A stretch of 44,371 nt of DNA from Helcococcus sueciensis DSM 17243. GTDB lineage: Bacteria > Bacillota > Clostridia > Tissierellales > Peptoniphilaceae. The translations under genes were made by a program, and so were the position numbers. Under the pieces are notes generated by a model that was not told the DNA's origin, made no database searches, and saw nothing but the letters and a program-made list of their open reading frames with translations. Shown here in pieces: positions 26,794 to 34,945 of this stretch. The DNA lies in the NCBI RefSeq assembly GCF_000423145.1, contig NZ_KE383981.1, positions 8,013-52,383 on the forward strand, read 5' to 3'. Each line of letters starts with the position of its first letter. The first letter of the stretch is position 1.

Positions 26794-27672
26794 ATGGAAG
26801 ATAATAAAAAAAATAATAAAAATAAAAGAAAAAATTTTATTATTACAATCATTCAAGTAATTCTTTTAGCAATTATTTTATATAGTGCATATAAAATTGG
26901 TGATTATTATTATCAAAACTACAAAAACACAAAAAAATTAGAAAAAGTAAATGAAATTGTCGATGATTTAGAAAAAGAGATTAATAAAGAATTAAAGATA
27001 GATGATAAATCTAATCATGACAAATTAACAAAAGAACAGTTAGATTTTATAGCGAAAAGAACCATAGAAAGACTGAAGTTAGAAAATAAGGATATATATG
27101 CTTTTATAAAAATTCCGGAATTTAAAATTAATAATCCTGTAACATGGGTTCATGAAGATAACGATTATTATTTATTTAGAGACTTGGAAGGAAATTCTTC
27201 AAGACCAGGAACTATTTTTATGAATGGCTGGAATAAACCAGATTTTTCAGATATGAATATTACATTTTTTGGTCATAATTTAAGGACACATCCGGAGTTT
27301 TATTCTCCTATGTTCAAATTATTACTCACTTTGGAAGATCCTGAGGTAGTAAAGGCTAAAAAAGAACGTATAGTTGAAGTTTATACTGAACAAGGATATA
27401 AGAAATATATGATATTTTCAGCTTATTATTCACACGAATATGATGATTATATAGAGCCAAATAGAGATAAGTCAGAATGGGTTGAATATCTTCAAGGTAT
27501 ACAAGCGAAATCAATAAATGATTTTGGTTTAAATTTGGAATTTAAGGAAGAGGATAAAATAATTACATTATCTACATGTGACAATGTTTCAGATGAAGGT
27601 AGATTTGTAGTTCATGCGATAGAATTAAAGGATAAAGATGTACAAAATACAAACGATACAGAATGGGATTAG
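26794..27672 (+). CDS. Class B sortase
   Basis: A 292-residue membrane-anchored transpeptidase that attaches surface proteins to the wall. A Lys/Asn-rich cytoplasmic tail (1-13) precedes one membrane helix (about 14-32), then a charged linker and the sortase barrel. Catalytic residues are visible: His161 in FFGHN, Cys262 in TLSTCD and Arg270 in GRFVV; TLSTC and overall layout match class B. ATG 26794 follows AGGAGG; an upstream TTG (26761) has no such site. No substrate gene is adjacent, so it is probably a housekeeping or pan-genomic anchor enzyme; the NPRTG protein at the window start is a possible client. It overlaps ogg by 35 bases. Confidence 0.92.
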   Translation: MEDNKKNNKNKRKNFIITIIQVILLAIILYSAYKIGDYYYQNYKNTKKLEKVNEIVDDLEKEINKELKIDDKSNHDKLTKEQLDFIAKRTIERLKLENKDIYAFIKIPEFKINNPVTWVHEDNDYYLFRDLEGNSSRPGTIFMNGWNKPDFSDMNITFFGHNLRTHPEFYSPMFKLLLTLEDPEVVKAKKERIVEVYTEQGYKKYMIFSAYYSHEYDDYIEPNRDKSEWVEYLQGIQAKSINDFGLNLEFKEEDKIITLSTCDNVSDEGRFVVHAIELKDKDVQNTNDTEWD

Positions 27673-28528
27673 AATAAAAGGATTAAAAAATTTTAATACA
27701 GAACATATTTTTGAGTGTGGACAAGCATTCAGATGGGATAAGACTGAATCAGGATCTTATATTGTTGTGGCTTATAATAAAGTGATAGAAATATTTCATG
27801 ATGATGAAGATATAATTATTTTAAATACTAATGAAGAAGATTTTATAAATATATGGCACCATTATTTTGATTTAGATAAAGATTATGATTTTATAAAAGA
27901 AAATCTATCTAAAGTTCCTGCATATAGTATAAATGAAAGTCTTAAAGAAGCTATGGAATTTGGATATGGGATTCGAATTCTAAATCAGGAAAGTTTTGAA
28001 ATGATAATTTCATTTATAATTTCTGCTAATAATCAAATACCACGTATTAAAAACTCAATCCGAATTTTGAGTGAAATATATGGTGATTTTATAGAGGAAT
28101 ATAAGGGAGTTAAATATTATGCTTTTCCTACTCCTAAACAACTTTCGATTGCTAATCCTGAAGAAGTAAAAGAAATAGCACGAGTTGGATTTAGAAATTA
28201 TCGTATAGTAAATGCAGCAAAAGCGTATTTGGATAATCCCGAAGTTTATAGTAATGATTTAAGTGATGAGACTCTTGGAAATAATTTATTAGAACTAGAG
28301 GGTATTGGTCCAAAAGTCAGAGATTGTATATTACTTTTTGGATATGATAGAGTAAAGACTTTCCCTGTAGATGTATGGGTTAAAAGGTTAATGGAATATT
28401 TATATATAAAAGAAACTATTCCAAATAAACAGATATTACAATATGGAATTGATTTATTCGGTGATTATAGAGGTTATGCCCAACAATATTTGTTTTATTA
28501 TGCTAGGGAAAATAAGATAGGCAAATAG
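27638..28528 (+). CDS. ogg: 8-oxoguanine DNA glycosylase (OGG1-type)
   Basis: A 296-residue bifunctional glycosylase/AP lyase of the HhH-GPD superfamily that removes 8-oxoguanine. An N-terminal OGG domain (FNTEHIFECGQAFRW) is followed by the helix-hairpin-helix LEGIGPKVRDCILLFG with catalytic Lys226. PVDVWVKRLM carries the conserved Asp245. Length and layout match clostridial OGG1 homologues. The start at ATG 27638 is inside the sortase gene, with AAAGG 6 bases upstream, so translation is probably coupled. Confidence 0.93.
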   Translation: MYKIQTIQNGIRIKGLKNFNTEHIFECGQAFRWDKTESGSYIVVAYNKVIEIFHDDEDIIILNTNEEDFINIWHHYFDLDKDYDFIKENLSKVPAYSINESLKEAMEFGYGIRILNQESFEMIISFIISANNQIPRIKNSIRILSEIYGDFIEEYKGVKYYAFPTPKQLSIANPEEVKEIARVGFRNYRIVNAAKAYLDNPEVYSNDLSDETLGNNLLELEGIGPKVRDCILLFGYDRVKTFPVDVWVKRLMEYLYIKETIPNKQILQYGIDLFGDYRGYAQQYLFYYARENKIGK

Positions 28529-28533
28529 TTAAG

Positions 28534-28570
28534 AAAGCTCCGTGGATATGGAGCTTTTATTGTTTTTTTT
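28534..28570 (+). terminator. Terminator after ogg
   Basis: An 8-bp stem AAAGCTCC (28534-28541) / GGAGCTTT (28550-28557) is followed by a T-rich tail including eight T. Confidence 0.85.
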
Positions 28571-28589
28571 AGAAACGGAGATCCATCAA

Positions 28590-28905
28590 GAGTCTTTTCT
28601 GAGAAATGGAAAATATATTACAAAAAACTGAATGAAAACGGAGTCTTTTCTGAGAAATGGAAAATATATTACAAAAAACTGAATGAAAATGGCTATTTTT
28701 CTGAGAATTTAGAAATATTTTTATTAAAACGGAAAAGTAGCACTTGAATGTTAAATAAATGTAACGAGATCGCTAATTATTGTGAATATTGAGTAGTTTA
28801 TAAGCTTTTTTTTCTGAGAAATGTAAAATAAAATCCTAAAAACCGAAAATCTGTTAATTTCATTCCGAGAACTAAAAAATAAATTAAAAAAATCAGAAAG
28901 AGTAT
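28590..28905. repeat. Degenerate direct-repeat cluster in a gene-free stretch
   Basis: Positions 28571-28950 hold no convincing gene. Two almost identical 51-base units lie head to tail (28590-28640 and 28641-28691). Their core reads TTTTCTGAGAAATGGAAAAT followed by an A-rich part and ACTGAATG. A third, diverged copy follows at 28691-28735, a fourth at about 28804-28852 (TTTCTGAGAAATGTAAAAT) and a fifth at about 28859-28902 (CATTCCGAGAACTAAAAAAT). The core contains the short palindrome TTCT-G-AGAA. The spacing between copies 3 and 4 is unrelated sequence. Function unknown; the copies are not CRISPR-like. Confidence 0.8.
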
Positions 28906-28949
28906 TTAAATAATAACCATTTCTACAACTCCATACAAGGATTCATCCA

Positions 28950-28982
28950 ATAAAAATATCTGCTGGTCTCCCAACAGATATT
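28950..28982 (-). terminator. Terminator of the GNAT gene (minus strand)
   Basis: A 12-bp stem (28955-28966 with 28971-28982, one G-U pair) with a TCTC loop is followed on the minus strand by T-rich sequence. It sits 7 bases after the stop of the acetyltransferase gene. Confidence 0.85.
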
Positions 28983-28989
28983 ATAAATT

Positions 28990-29565
28990 CTAATTAAACT
29001 GTTTTGATAAAATGAAAGAATCATCGATTTTCTTTATTTTTGATAAAAGATAAAATAATAAACCATAAGTAGCTTTATTGATATTTAGATATTCTTGATA
29101 TCTGATTGTTCCATTATAAGAAAGTATTGTAAAATCACAATCAAAACAATTAACTCTAAGACCAGAATTACGGAATCCATTTTTATTATAAAAATTGATT
29201 CTTTTAACTCTTTGATGATAATTATCTACATTATCTAAAGGTGTTTCAACTTCTAAGAAAATCCTACTATTAGAATAATATTCTTTTAGATTTTCAAGAG
29301 CTTCACTTCCCAAATTTTGTCCTCTATATTCAGGACTTATCGCTAAATAATCAACCCAAACAATGTCTTTATCTTTAGCGGAAATTAATAAACCGACAAA
29401 TTTTTCATCTTTTTCTAAAGCGAATGCATCTATTTTTCCAAATTTGCTAGTTAACCAAAATAAAAATAGTGGTCTTCTTTCTTCTTTTGGAAATGCATTG
29501 AAATACAGCTCTTTAAATTTATTATAAGTATATTTATCTTTTCTACTTAATTTCTTAAACTGCAT
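28990..29565 (-). CDS. GNAT-family N-acetyltransferase
   Basis: A 191-residue acetyl-CoA-dependent acetyltransferase. The central motif A, VDYLAISPEYRGQNLGSEALENL, has the Q/RxxGxG/A-type pyrophosphate-binding loop. Motif B (INFYNKNGFRNSG) follows. The early sequence FNAFPKEERRPLFLFW resembles a group of Firmicute GNATs of unknown substrate. It is monocistronic on the minus strand with its own terminator. GTGAGG is found upstream of the ATG at 29565. The substrate cannot be predicted. Confidence 0.85.
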   Translation of the reverse strand: MQFKKLSRKDKYTYNKFKELYFNAFPKEERRPLFLFWLTSKFGKIDAFALEKDEKFVGLLISAKDKDIVWVDYLAISPEYRGQNLGSEALENLKEYYSNSRIFLEVETPLDNVDNYHQRVKRINFYNKNGFRNSGLRVNCFDCDFTILSYNGTIRYQEYLNINKATYGLLFYLLSKIKKIDDSFILSKQFN

Positions 29566-29703
29566 AAATCCTCACTTTCATAAATCACTCCCAATATCAT
29601 ATATGAGATTTAGAAATAAAGCAAGTTTATGCCAAATTTTATACAAAAAATGGATTAAAATAATGATATTTTAAAATTAATGTTAGAATTTATAAATTTG
29701 TGG

Positions 29704-29749
29704 TATAATATTATTAGCAATTGAATGTGCTGAGTGATAAAGGTATAAT
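29704..29749 (+). promoter_or_regulatory. groESL promoter region with two possible -10 boxes
   Basis: One TATAAT at 29704-29709 lies just upstream of the CIRCE element, with a poor -35. A second TATAAT at 29744-29749 has TTGAAT (29721-29726) 17 bases before it, placing its -35 inside the CIRCE. Transcription from the second would start within or near the groES ribosome site, so the first is more likely to yield a normal mRNA. Confidence 0.6.
29714..29740 (+). promoter_or_regulatory. Degenerate CIRCE operator (HrcA site) of groESL
   Basis: TTAGCAATT (29714-29722), 9-base spacer, GAGTGATAA (29732-29740). Against the CIRCE consensus TTAGCACTC-N9-GAGTGCTAA the left arm matches 7 of 9 and the right arm 8 of 9. 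The position just upstream of groES is as expected for HrcA control. The match is imperfect, so binding may be weakened. Confidence 0.75.
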
Positions 29750-29761
29750 ATGGAGGAAAAT

Positions 29762-30031
29762 ATGAAGATTAGACCTATAGGTAAAAGATTAGTCTTAAAA
29801 ACAATTAAAAAGGAAGAAAAAACTTCCTCTGGTATTTTAATGCCAGATAGTGCGGTTGAAAAACCTGTATATGCCGAAGTTATATCTGTTTCTAAAGAAA
29901 TTGAAGATAAAAATATTAAAGTTGGTGATAGAGTTATATACACAAAATATAAAGGAACAGAAATCAAAGATGGTGAAGAAGAATATATATTAATCGATAT
30001 TGAAGATGTGCTAGGAGTTGTTGAAGGATAG
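29762..30031 (+). CDS. groES: Co-chaperonin GroES
   Basis: An 89-residue GroES, the heptameric lid of the GroEL folding chamber. It begins MKIRPIGKRLVLKTIKKEEKT, has the mobile loop SSGILMPDSAVEKP, and ends YILIDIEDVLGVVEG. ATG 29762 follows GGAGGA; the in-frame ATG at 29750 overlaps that site and is rejected. It is 9 bases upstream of groEL under the CIRCE-bearing promoter. Confidence 0.97.
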   Translation: MKIRPIGKRLVLKTIKKEEKTSSGILMPDSAVEKPVYAEVISVSKEIEDKNIKVGDRVIYTKYKGTEIKDGEEEYILIDIEDVLGVVEG

Positions 30032-31657
<1,626 letters not shown>

Positions 31658-31875
31658 AAAATAAAAAGATATAAAAATAAATAGACTATTTAAATTGAAC
31701 CCCAAAATCTTGGATATAGATGGAGGGGTTCAAGTCATTTGAATTATGATTATCTGTTTTTTTTTTTAATTTAACACTTATTTATGATAATAAAAGAATT
31801 TAATTTATTTTTTTAGAAATTTGTCGTTTACGAATAAATTGATATCAAATTATAAAATTTAAAAAATGAATCAAA

Positions 31876-31890
31876 TGTTAATTTTTAACA
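31876..31890. promoter_or_regulatory. Palindromic operator candidate upstream of the regulator gene
   Basis: A perfect 6-3-6 inverted repeat, TGTTAA-TTT-TTAACA, lies 23 bases before the -35 box. This is a plausible site for an activator or for autoregulation by the OmpR-type protein encoded downstream. AT-richness raises the chance of coincidence. Confidence 0.4.
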
Positions 31891-31913
31891 AATGAAATCG
31901 TTATTCTTTTGAT

Positions 31914-31943
31914 TTGAAGAATTTATTACATTTATGTTATAAT
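31914..31943 (+). promoter_or_regulatory. Promoter of the regulator-pepF operon
   Basis: TTGAAG (31914-31919) and TATAAT (31938-31943) are separated by 18 bases, with the start codon 31 bases further. Confidence 0.75.
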
Positions 31944-31974
31944 TCATATATAGAAAAATACGAAGGGGTTTGTT

Positions 31975-32700
31975 TTGAGAATTTTATTAGCAAATAGCGA
32001 TCAAGACTTTATTGAGAATTTTAAATATAGTTTTAAATCTGAAGAATATCAAATTGCGTCAACTAATAATATTGCAGATACTATAGATACTTTAAAAGAA
32101 AAAGATTTTGATTTAGCTATTATAGATATGAACTATAAAGATGGTACAGGATTAGATTTAAAAAGAAAAATGAATGAAGTTGTAAATATTCCTACTATAG
32201 TAGTATCAGATAAACATGAACCTAATGAAGTTGTTCTTGCATTGGAATATGGTTGTGATGACTATATCACTAGACCATTTTATTTGTTAGAGCTTAAAGC
32301 GAGAATAAGATCAGTTTTGAGAAGATCATTACCTAATCGACAAGAGCCTAAAAAACAAGAAAAGAATCAAAATTCTTTGGTTAAAGGTAGATTTGAGTTT
32401 AATATGGTGGGAAGAAAGGTTCGAGTTGATACTATAGATATTGAATTAACTGGAAAAGAATTTGATCTTTTATATGTTTTAGTTACAAATAAGAAAACAA
32501 TATTTTCTAGAAAAGATTTGGCTGAAAAATTATGGAATGGTCTCAATGATTCGAATATTAGAACCGTGGACGTGCATATAAGAAGATTAAGAGAAAAATT
32601 ATCAAAGACAAATACTGATAAATATATTCAAACAAGTTGGGGTGAAGGATATTTCTTTGATGATGATCACTATAAAACAAGGATAGATTATGACAAATAA
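31975..32700 (+). CDS. Atypical OmpR/PhoB-family response regulator (orphan)
   Basis: A 241-residue receiver plus winged-helix DNA-binding protein. The receiver (1-115) keeps the phosphoacceptor-like Asp51 in LAIIDMNY and Ser78. However, the acidic pair that binds Mg2+ is replaced by Asn7-Ser8, and the conserved Lys of YITKPF is Arg100 (YITRPF). The C-terminal wHTH (about 145-235) is canonical: ELTGKEFDLLYVL, RTVDVHIRRLREKL, SWGEGYFF. No histidine kinase gene is near. It starts at TTG 31975 with AAGGGG 6 bases upstream. It overlaps pepF by 11 bases, an unusual coupling of a regulator to a peptidase. Probably phosphorylation-independent, by analogy with atypical receivers. Confidence 0.9.
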   Translation: MRILLANSDQDFIENFKYSFKSEEYQIASTNNIADTIDTLKEKDFDLAIIDMNYKDGTGLDLKRKMNEVVNIPTIVVSDKHEPNEVVLALEYGCDDYITRPFYLLELKARIRSVLRRSLPNRQEPKKQEKNQNSLVKGRFEFNMVGRKVRVDTIDIELTGKEFDLLYVLVTNKKTIFSRKDLAEKLWNGLNDSNIRTVDVHIRRLREKLSKTNTDKYIQTSWGEGYFFDDDHYKTRIDYDK

Positions 32701-34447
32701 AATAAAATGGGATTTAACTACAATTTATAAGTCTGATAGAGATTTAGACAATGACTTAGAAAAGGTAGAAAATAATTTAGATAAGATAGAAGCATTAAAA
32801 GAAAATATTGGAAAGAATATCACAGATATTTTACTTTTAGATGTCGATACAAGTAGAGTTTTAGAAAAAGCATATTCCTATGCTCATATGAAAAAAGATG
32901 AAGATGCTAATGTAACTAAATATCAAAAAATAGATAAAAAAGTTATGAATTTATACAATAAATATATAACCAAAATGTCTTTTTTAGTACCATATTTAAT
33001 TTCATTACCTGAAGAAAAAGCAAACGAAATAAAATCAGATGAAAAACTTAAAGATTTTGATGTTGCTTTAATGAAAGTTTTTAGAAAAAGAGAGCATACA
33101 CTTTTTGATAAAGAAGAGAAAGTGATATCAACATTGAGTTCATCAAGAGAAACAGCATCAAACATGTATTATTATTTAACAAATGTAGATATGAAATTCC
33201 CTTATTTAGAAAAATGGGACAAACAAATTACAAATGTTAATTTTACAAATATCCAAACTGATGAAGATAGAGAATTAAGAGAAATTTCTTTTAAAGAATA
33301 TTATAATGCTTACAATCAATTTGGAAATACTATTGCGCAATCATACTATTCTCATGTTGATGCAGCTGTTAAAATTTCTCAAATAAGAAATTACGATAAT
33401 GTAAGAAAAATGTTTCTATTTAATGATGATGTTGACGAAAAAGTATATGACACTTTAATAGATTCAGTCCATGAATATTTACCATCACTTCATAAATATT
33501 ACGAAATCAAAAAAAGAGAATTAGGACTTGATGAGCAACATATGTATGATGTATATATGTCTATTTCTCCAGAGTTTGAAAAGAAATACAAATGGGAGGA
33601 AGCAAAAGATTTAGTTATTGAATCTGTTAAACCCCTTGGTGAAGAATATGTTGAAATATACAAGAAAGCATTTGTTGAAAAATGGATAGATGCTGAAATT
33701 AGAGAAGGTAAAAGAGGTGGAGCTTACTCATCTGGTTCTTATGATACAAAACCTTTTATACTTATGAACTTTGATGGAACCCTAAACTCACTATTTACGT
33801 TAGCTCATGAAATGGGACATTCACTTCATAGTTATTATGACAGAAATAATAATTCATATTTACATTCTGGATATACAATATTTGTAGCTGAAGTTGCATC
33901 TACATTCAATGAAGCATTATTATTAAATCTTTTGTTAGATAAAGCTGAAAATGATAAAGAAAAAATATATCTAATAGATTTTTATATAAATAGTTATAAA
34001 TCAACTGTATTTAGACAAACTATGTTTGCAGAATTTGAAAGAGATGCTCATAAGAAAATTGAATCTGGGGAAGTTTTAACAAAAGAAGATTTTTCAAAAC
34101 TATATTTAGAATTGAATAAAAAATATTTTGGAAAAGCGATGATCTCGGATGAAGAGATAGCTTATGAATGGATGAGAATTCCACATTTTTATAGCAATTT
34201 TTATGTATATAAATATGCAACAGGATTTGCAGCTTCATCAATACTTGCAAAACGTATATTAGATGGAGAAGAAGGTGCAAGGGAAAAGTATATGGAATTC
34301 TTAAAAGATGGAGCAAAACATTTCCCTATTGAACAATTAAAAATAGCAGGAGTAGACATGTCTAATCCTGAAACAGTAAATCAGTCACTAGAAATATTTG
34401 AAAATTTAGTTAAAACACTAGAAAATATGTTAAATAAAGGAGAATGA
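32690..34447 (+). CDS. pepF: Oligoendopeptidase F (M3B)
   Basis: A 585-residue cytoplasmic zinc metallopeptidase that cuts short peptides. The helical M3 fold carries the zinc motif HEMGH (His373, Glu374, His377) in LAHEMGHSLHSYYD, with the downstream glutamate in VAEVASTFNEALL. Length matches PepF (about 600). ATG 32690 lies inside the end of the regulator gene with AGGA upstream. The next gene starts one base after its stop. This is one of two M3 peptidases in the window; the other, at 37795, is clearly a different subfamily. Confidence 0.95.
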   Translation: MTNKIKWDLTTIYKSDRDLDNDLEKVENNLDKIEALKENIGKNITDILLLDVDTSRVLEKAYSYAHMKKDEDANVTKYQKIDKKVMNLYNKYITKMSFLVPYLISLPEEKANEIKSDEKLKDFDVALMKVFRKREHTLFDKEEKVISTLSSSRETASNMYYYLTNVDMKFPYLEKWDKQITNVNFTNIQTDEDRELREISFKEYYNAYNQFGNTIAQSYYSHVDAAVKISQIRNYDNVRKMFLFNDDVDEKVYDTLIDSVHEYLPSLHKYYEIKKRELGLDEQHMYDVYMSISPEFEKKYKWEEAKDLVIESVKPLGEEYVEIYKKAFVEKWIDAEIREGKRGGAYSSGSYDTKPFILMNFDGTLNSLFTLAHEMGHSLHSYYDRNNNSYLHSGYTIFVAEVASTFNEALLLNLLLDKAENDKEKIYLIDFYINSYKSTVFRQTMFAEFERDAHKKIESGEVLTKEDFSKLYLELNKKYFGKAMISDEEIAYEWMRIPHFYSNFYVYKYATGFAASSILAKRILDGEEGAREKYMEFLKDGAKHFPIEQLKIAGVDMSNPETVNQSLEIFENLVKTLENMLNKGE

Positions 34448-34448
34448 T

Positions 34449-34931
34449 ATGGCGGTAAAAGTTATAAATAGATATAGATTTAATACAGGTTTGGTAGTGC
34501 TTACATTTTATGCAAATGATGAAAAGTTGCTAGGTATTGAAGTTAATAATTCAAATCATTTGGCTCTTGAAGGTGTATTTTTAACAAAAAGTAATAAAAT
34601 AATTGATGAAAGTATTGATCAAGTTAGAGAATATATATCTGGTGAAAGAAAGAGCTTTGATTTACCACTTGATAAACAAGGTAATGAATTTGAAAATAAA
34701 GTTTATGAAGAACTTAAAAAAGTTAAATTTGGAGAAACTATTACTTACAAAGAATTAGCTTCTAGAGTAGGCAAAGAAGAAGGGTCAAGAGCTGTGGGAA
34801 ATGCTCTGGCAAAAAATAAATTCCCATTAATTATTCCTTGCCATAGAGTTGTAAAATCAGATGGTAGTTTAGGAAATTATATTGGAGGAGAAAAAGCTAA
34901 GAAAGCTTTATTAGACTTTGAACAACAATAA
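34449..34931 (+). CDS. ogt: Methylated-DNA-[protein]-cysteine S-methyltransferase
   Basis: A 160-residue suicide repair protein that removes alkyl groups from O6-methylguanine. The C-terminal domain has GETITYKELASRVG, SRAVGNALAKNKFPLIIPCHRVV with acceptor Cys131, and the SLGNYIGGEKAKKALL tail. The N-terminal domain is short and divergent. GGAG stands upstream of ATG 34449. It lies in an operon between pepF and a metallophosphatase. Confidence 0.94.
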   Translation: MAVKVINRYRFNTGLVVLTFYANDEKLLGIEVNNSNHLALEGVFLTKSNKIIDESIDQVREYISGERKSFDLPLDKQGNEFENKVYEELKKVKFGETITYKELASRVGKEEGSRAVGNALAKNKFPLIIPCHRVVKSDGSLGNYIGGEKAKKALLDFEQQ

Positions 34932-34945
34932 TTAAAAGAGGTCTT

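Larger units (their letters stand above)
31658..31974 (+). other. Gene-free stretch between groEL and the regulator gene
   Basis: About 317 bases without a credible gene. It contains a 9-bp perfect stem TTGAACCCC (31695-31703) / GGGGTTCAA (31725-31733) with a 21-base loop. An 11-T run lies at 31757-31767, 24 bases beyond the stem, so it is not a classical terminator. A perfect TGTTAA-TTT-TTAACA palindrome (31876-31890) and the regulator promoter follow. Confidence 0.7.

Noticed and set aside
28590-28691. Two identical direct repeats as a CRISPR array
   Set aside because: The copies are adjacent without spacers, later copies are diverged, and no cas gene is in the window.
29683-29967. Minus-strand frame over groES
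   Set aside because: It overlaps the groES gene, promoter and CIRCE site and has no independent support.
31722-31745. GGGGTTCAAGTC resembles a tRNA T-arm
   Set aside because: The flanking bases cannot form a 5-bp T-stem, and no acceptor or anticodon arm is found around it.
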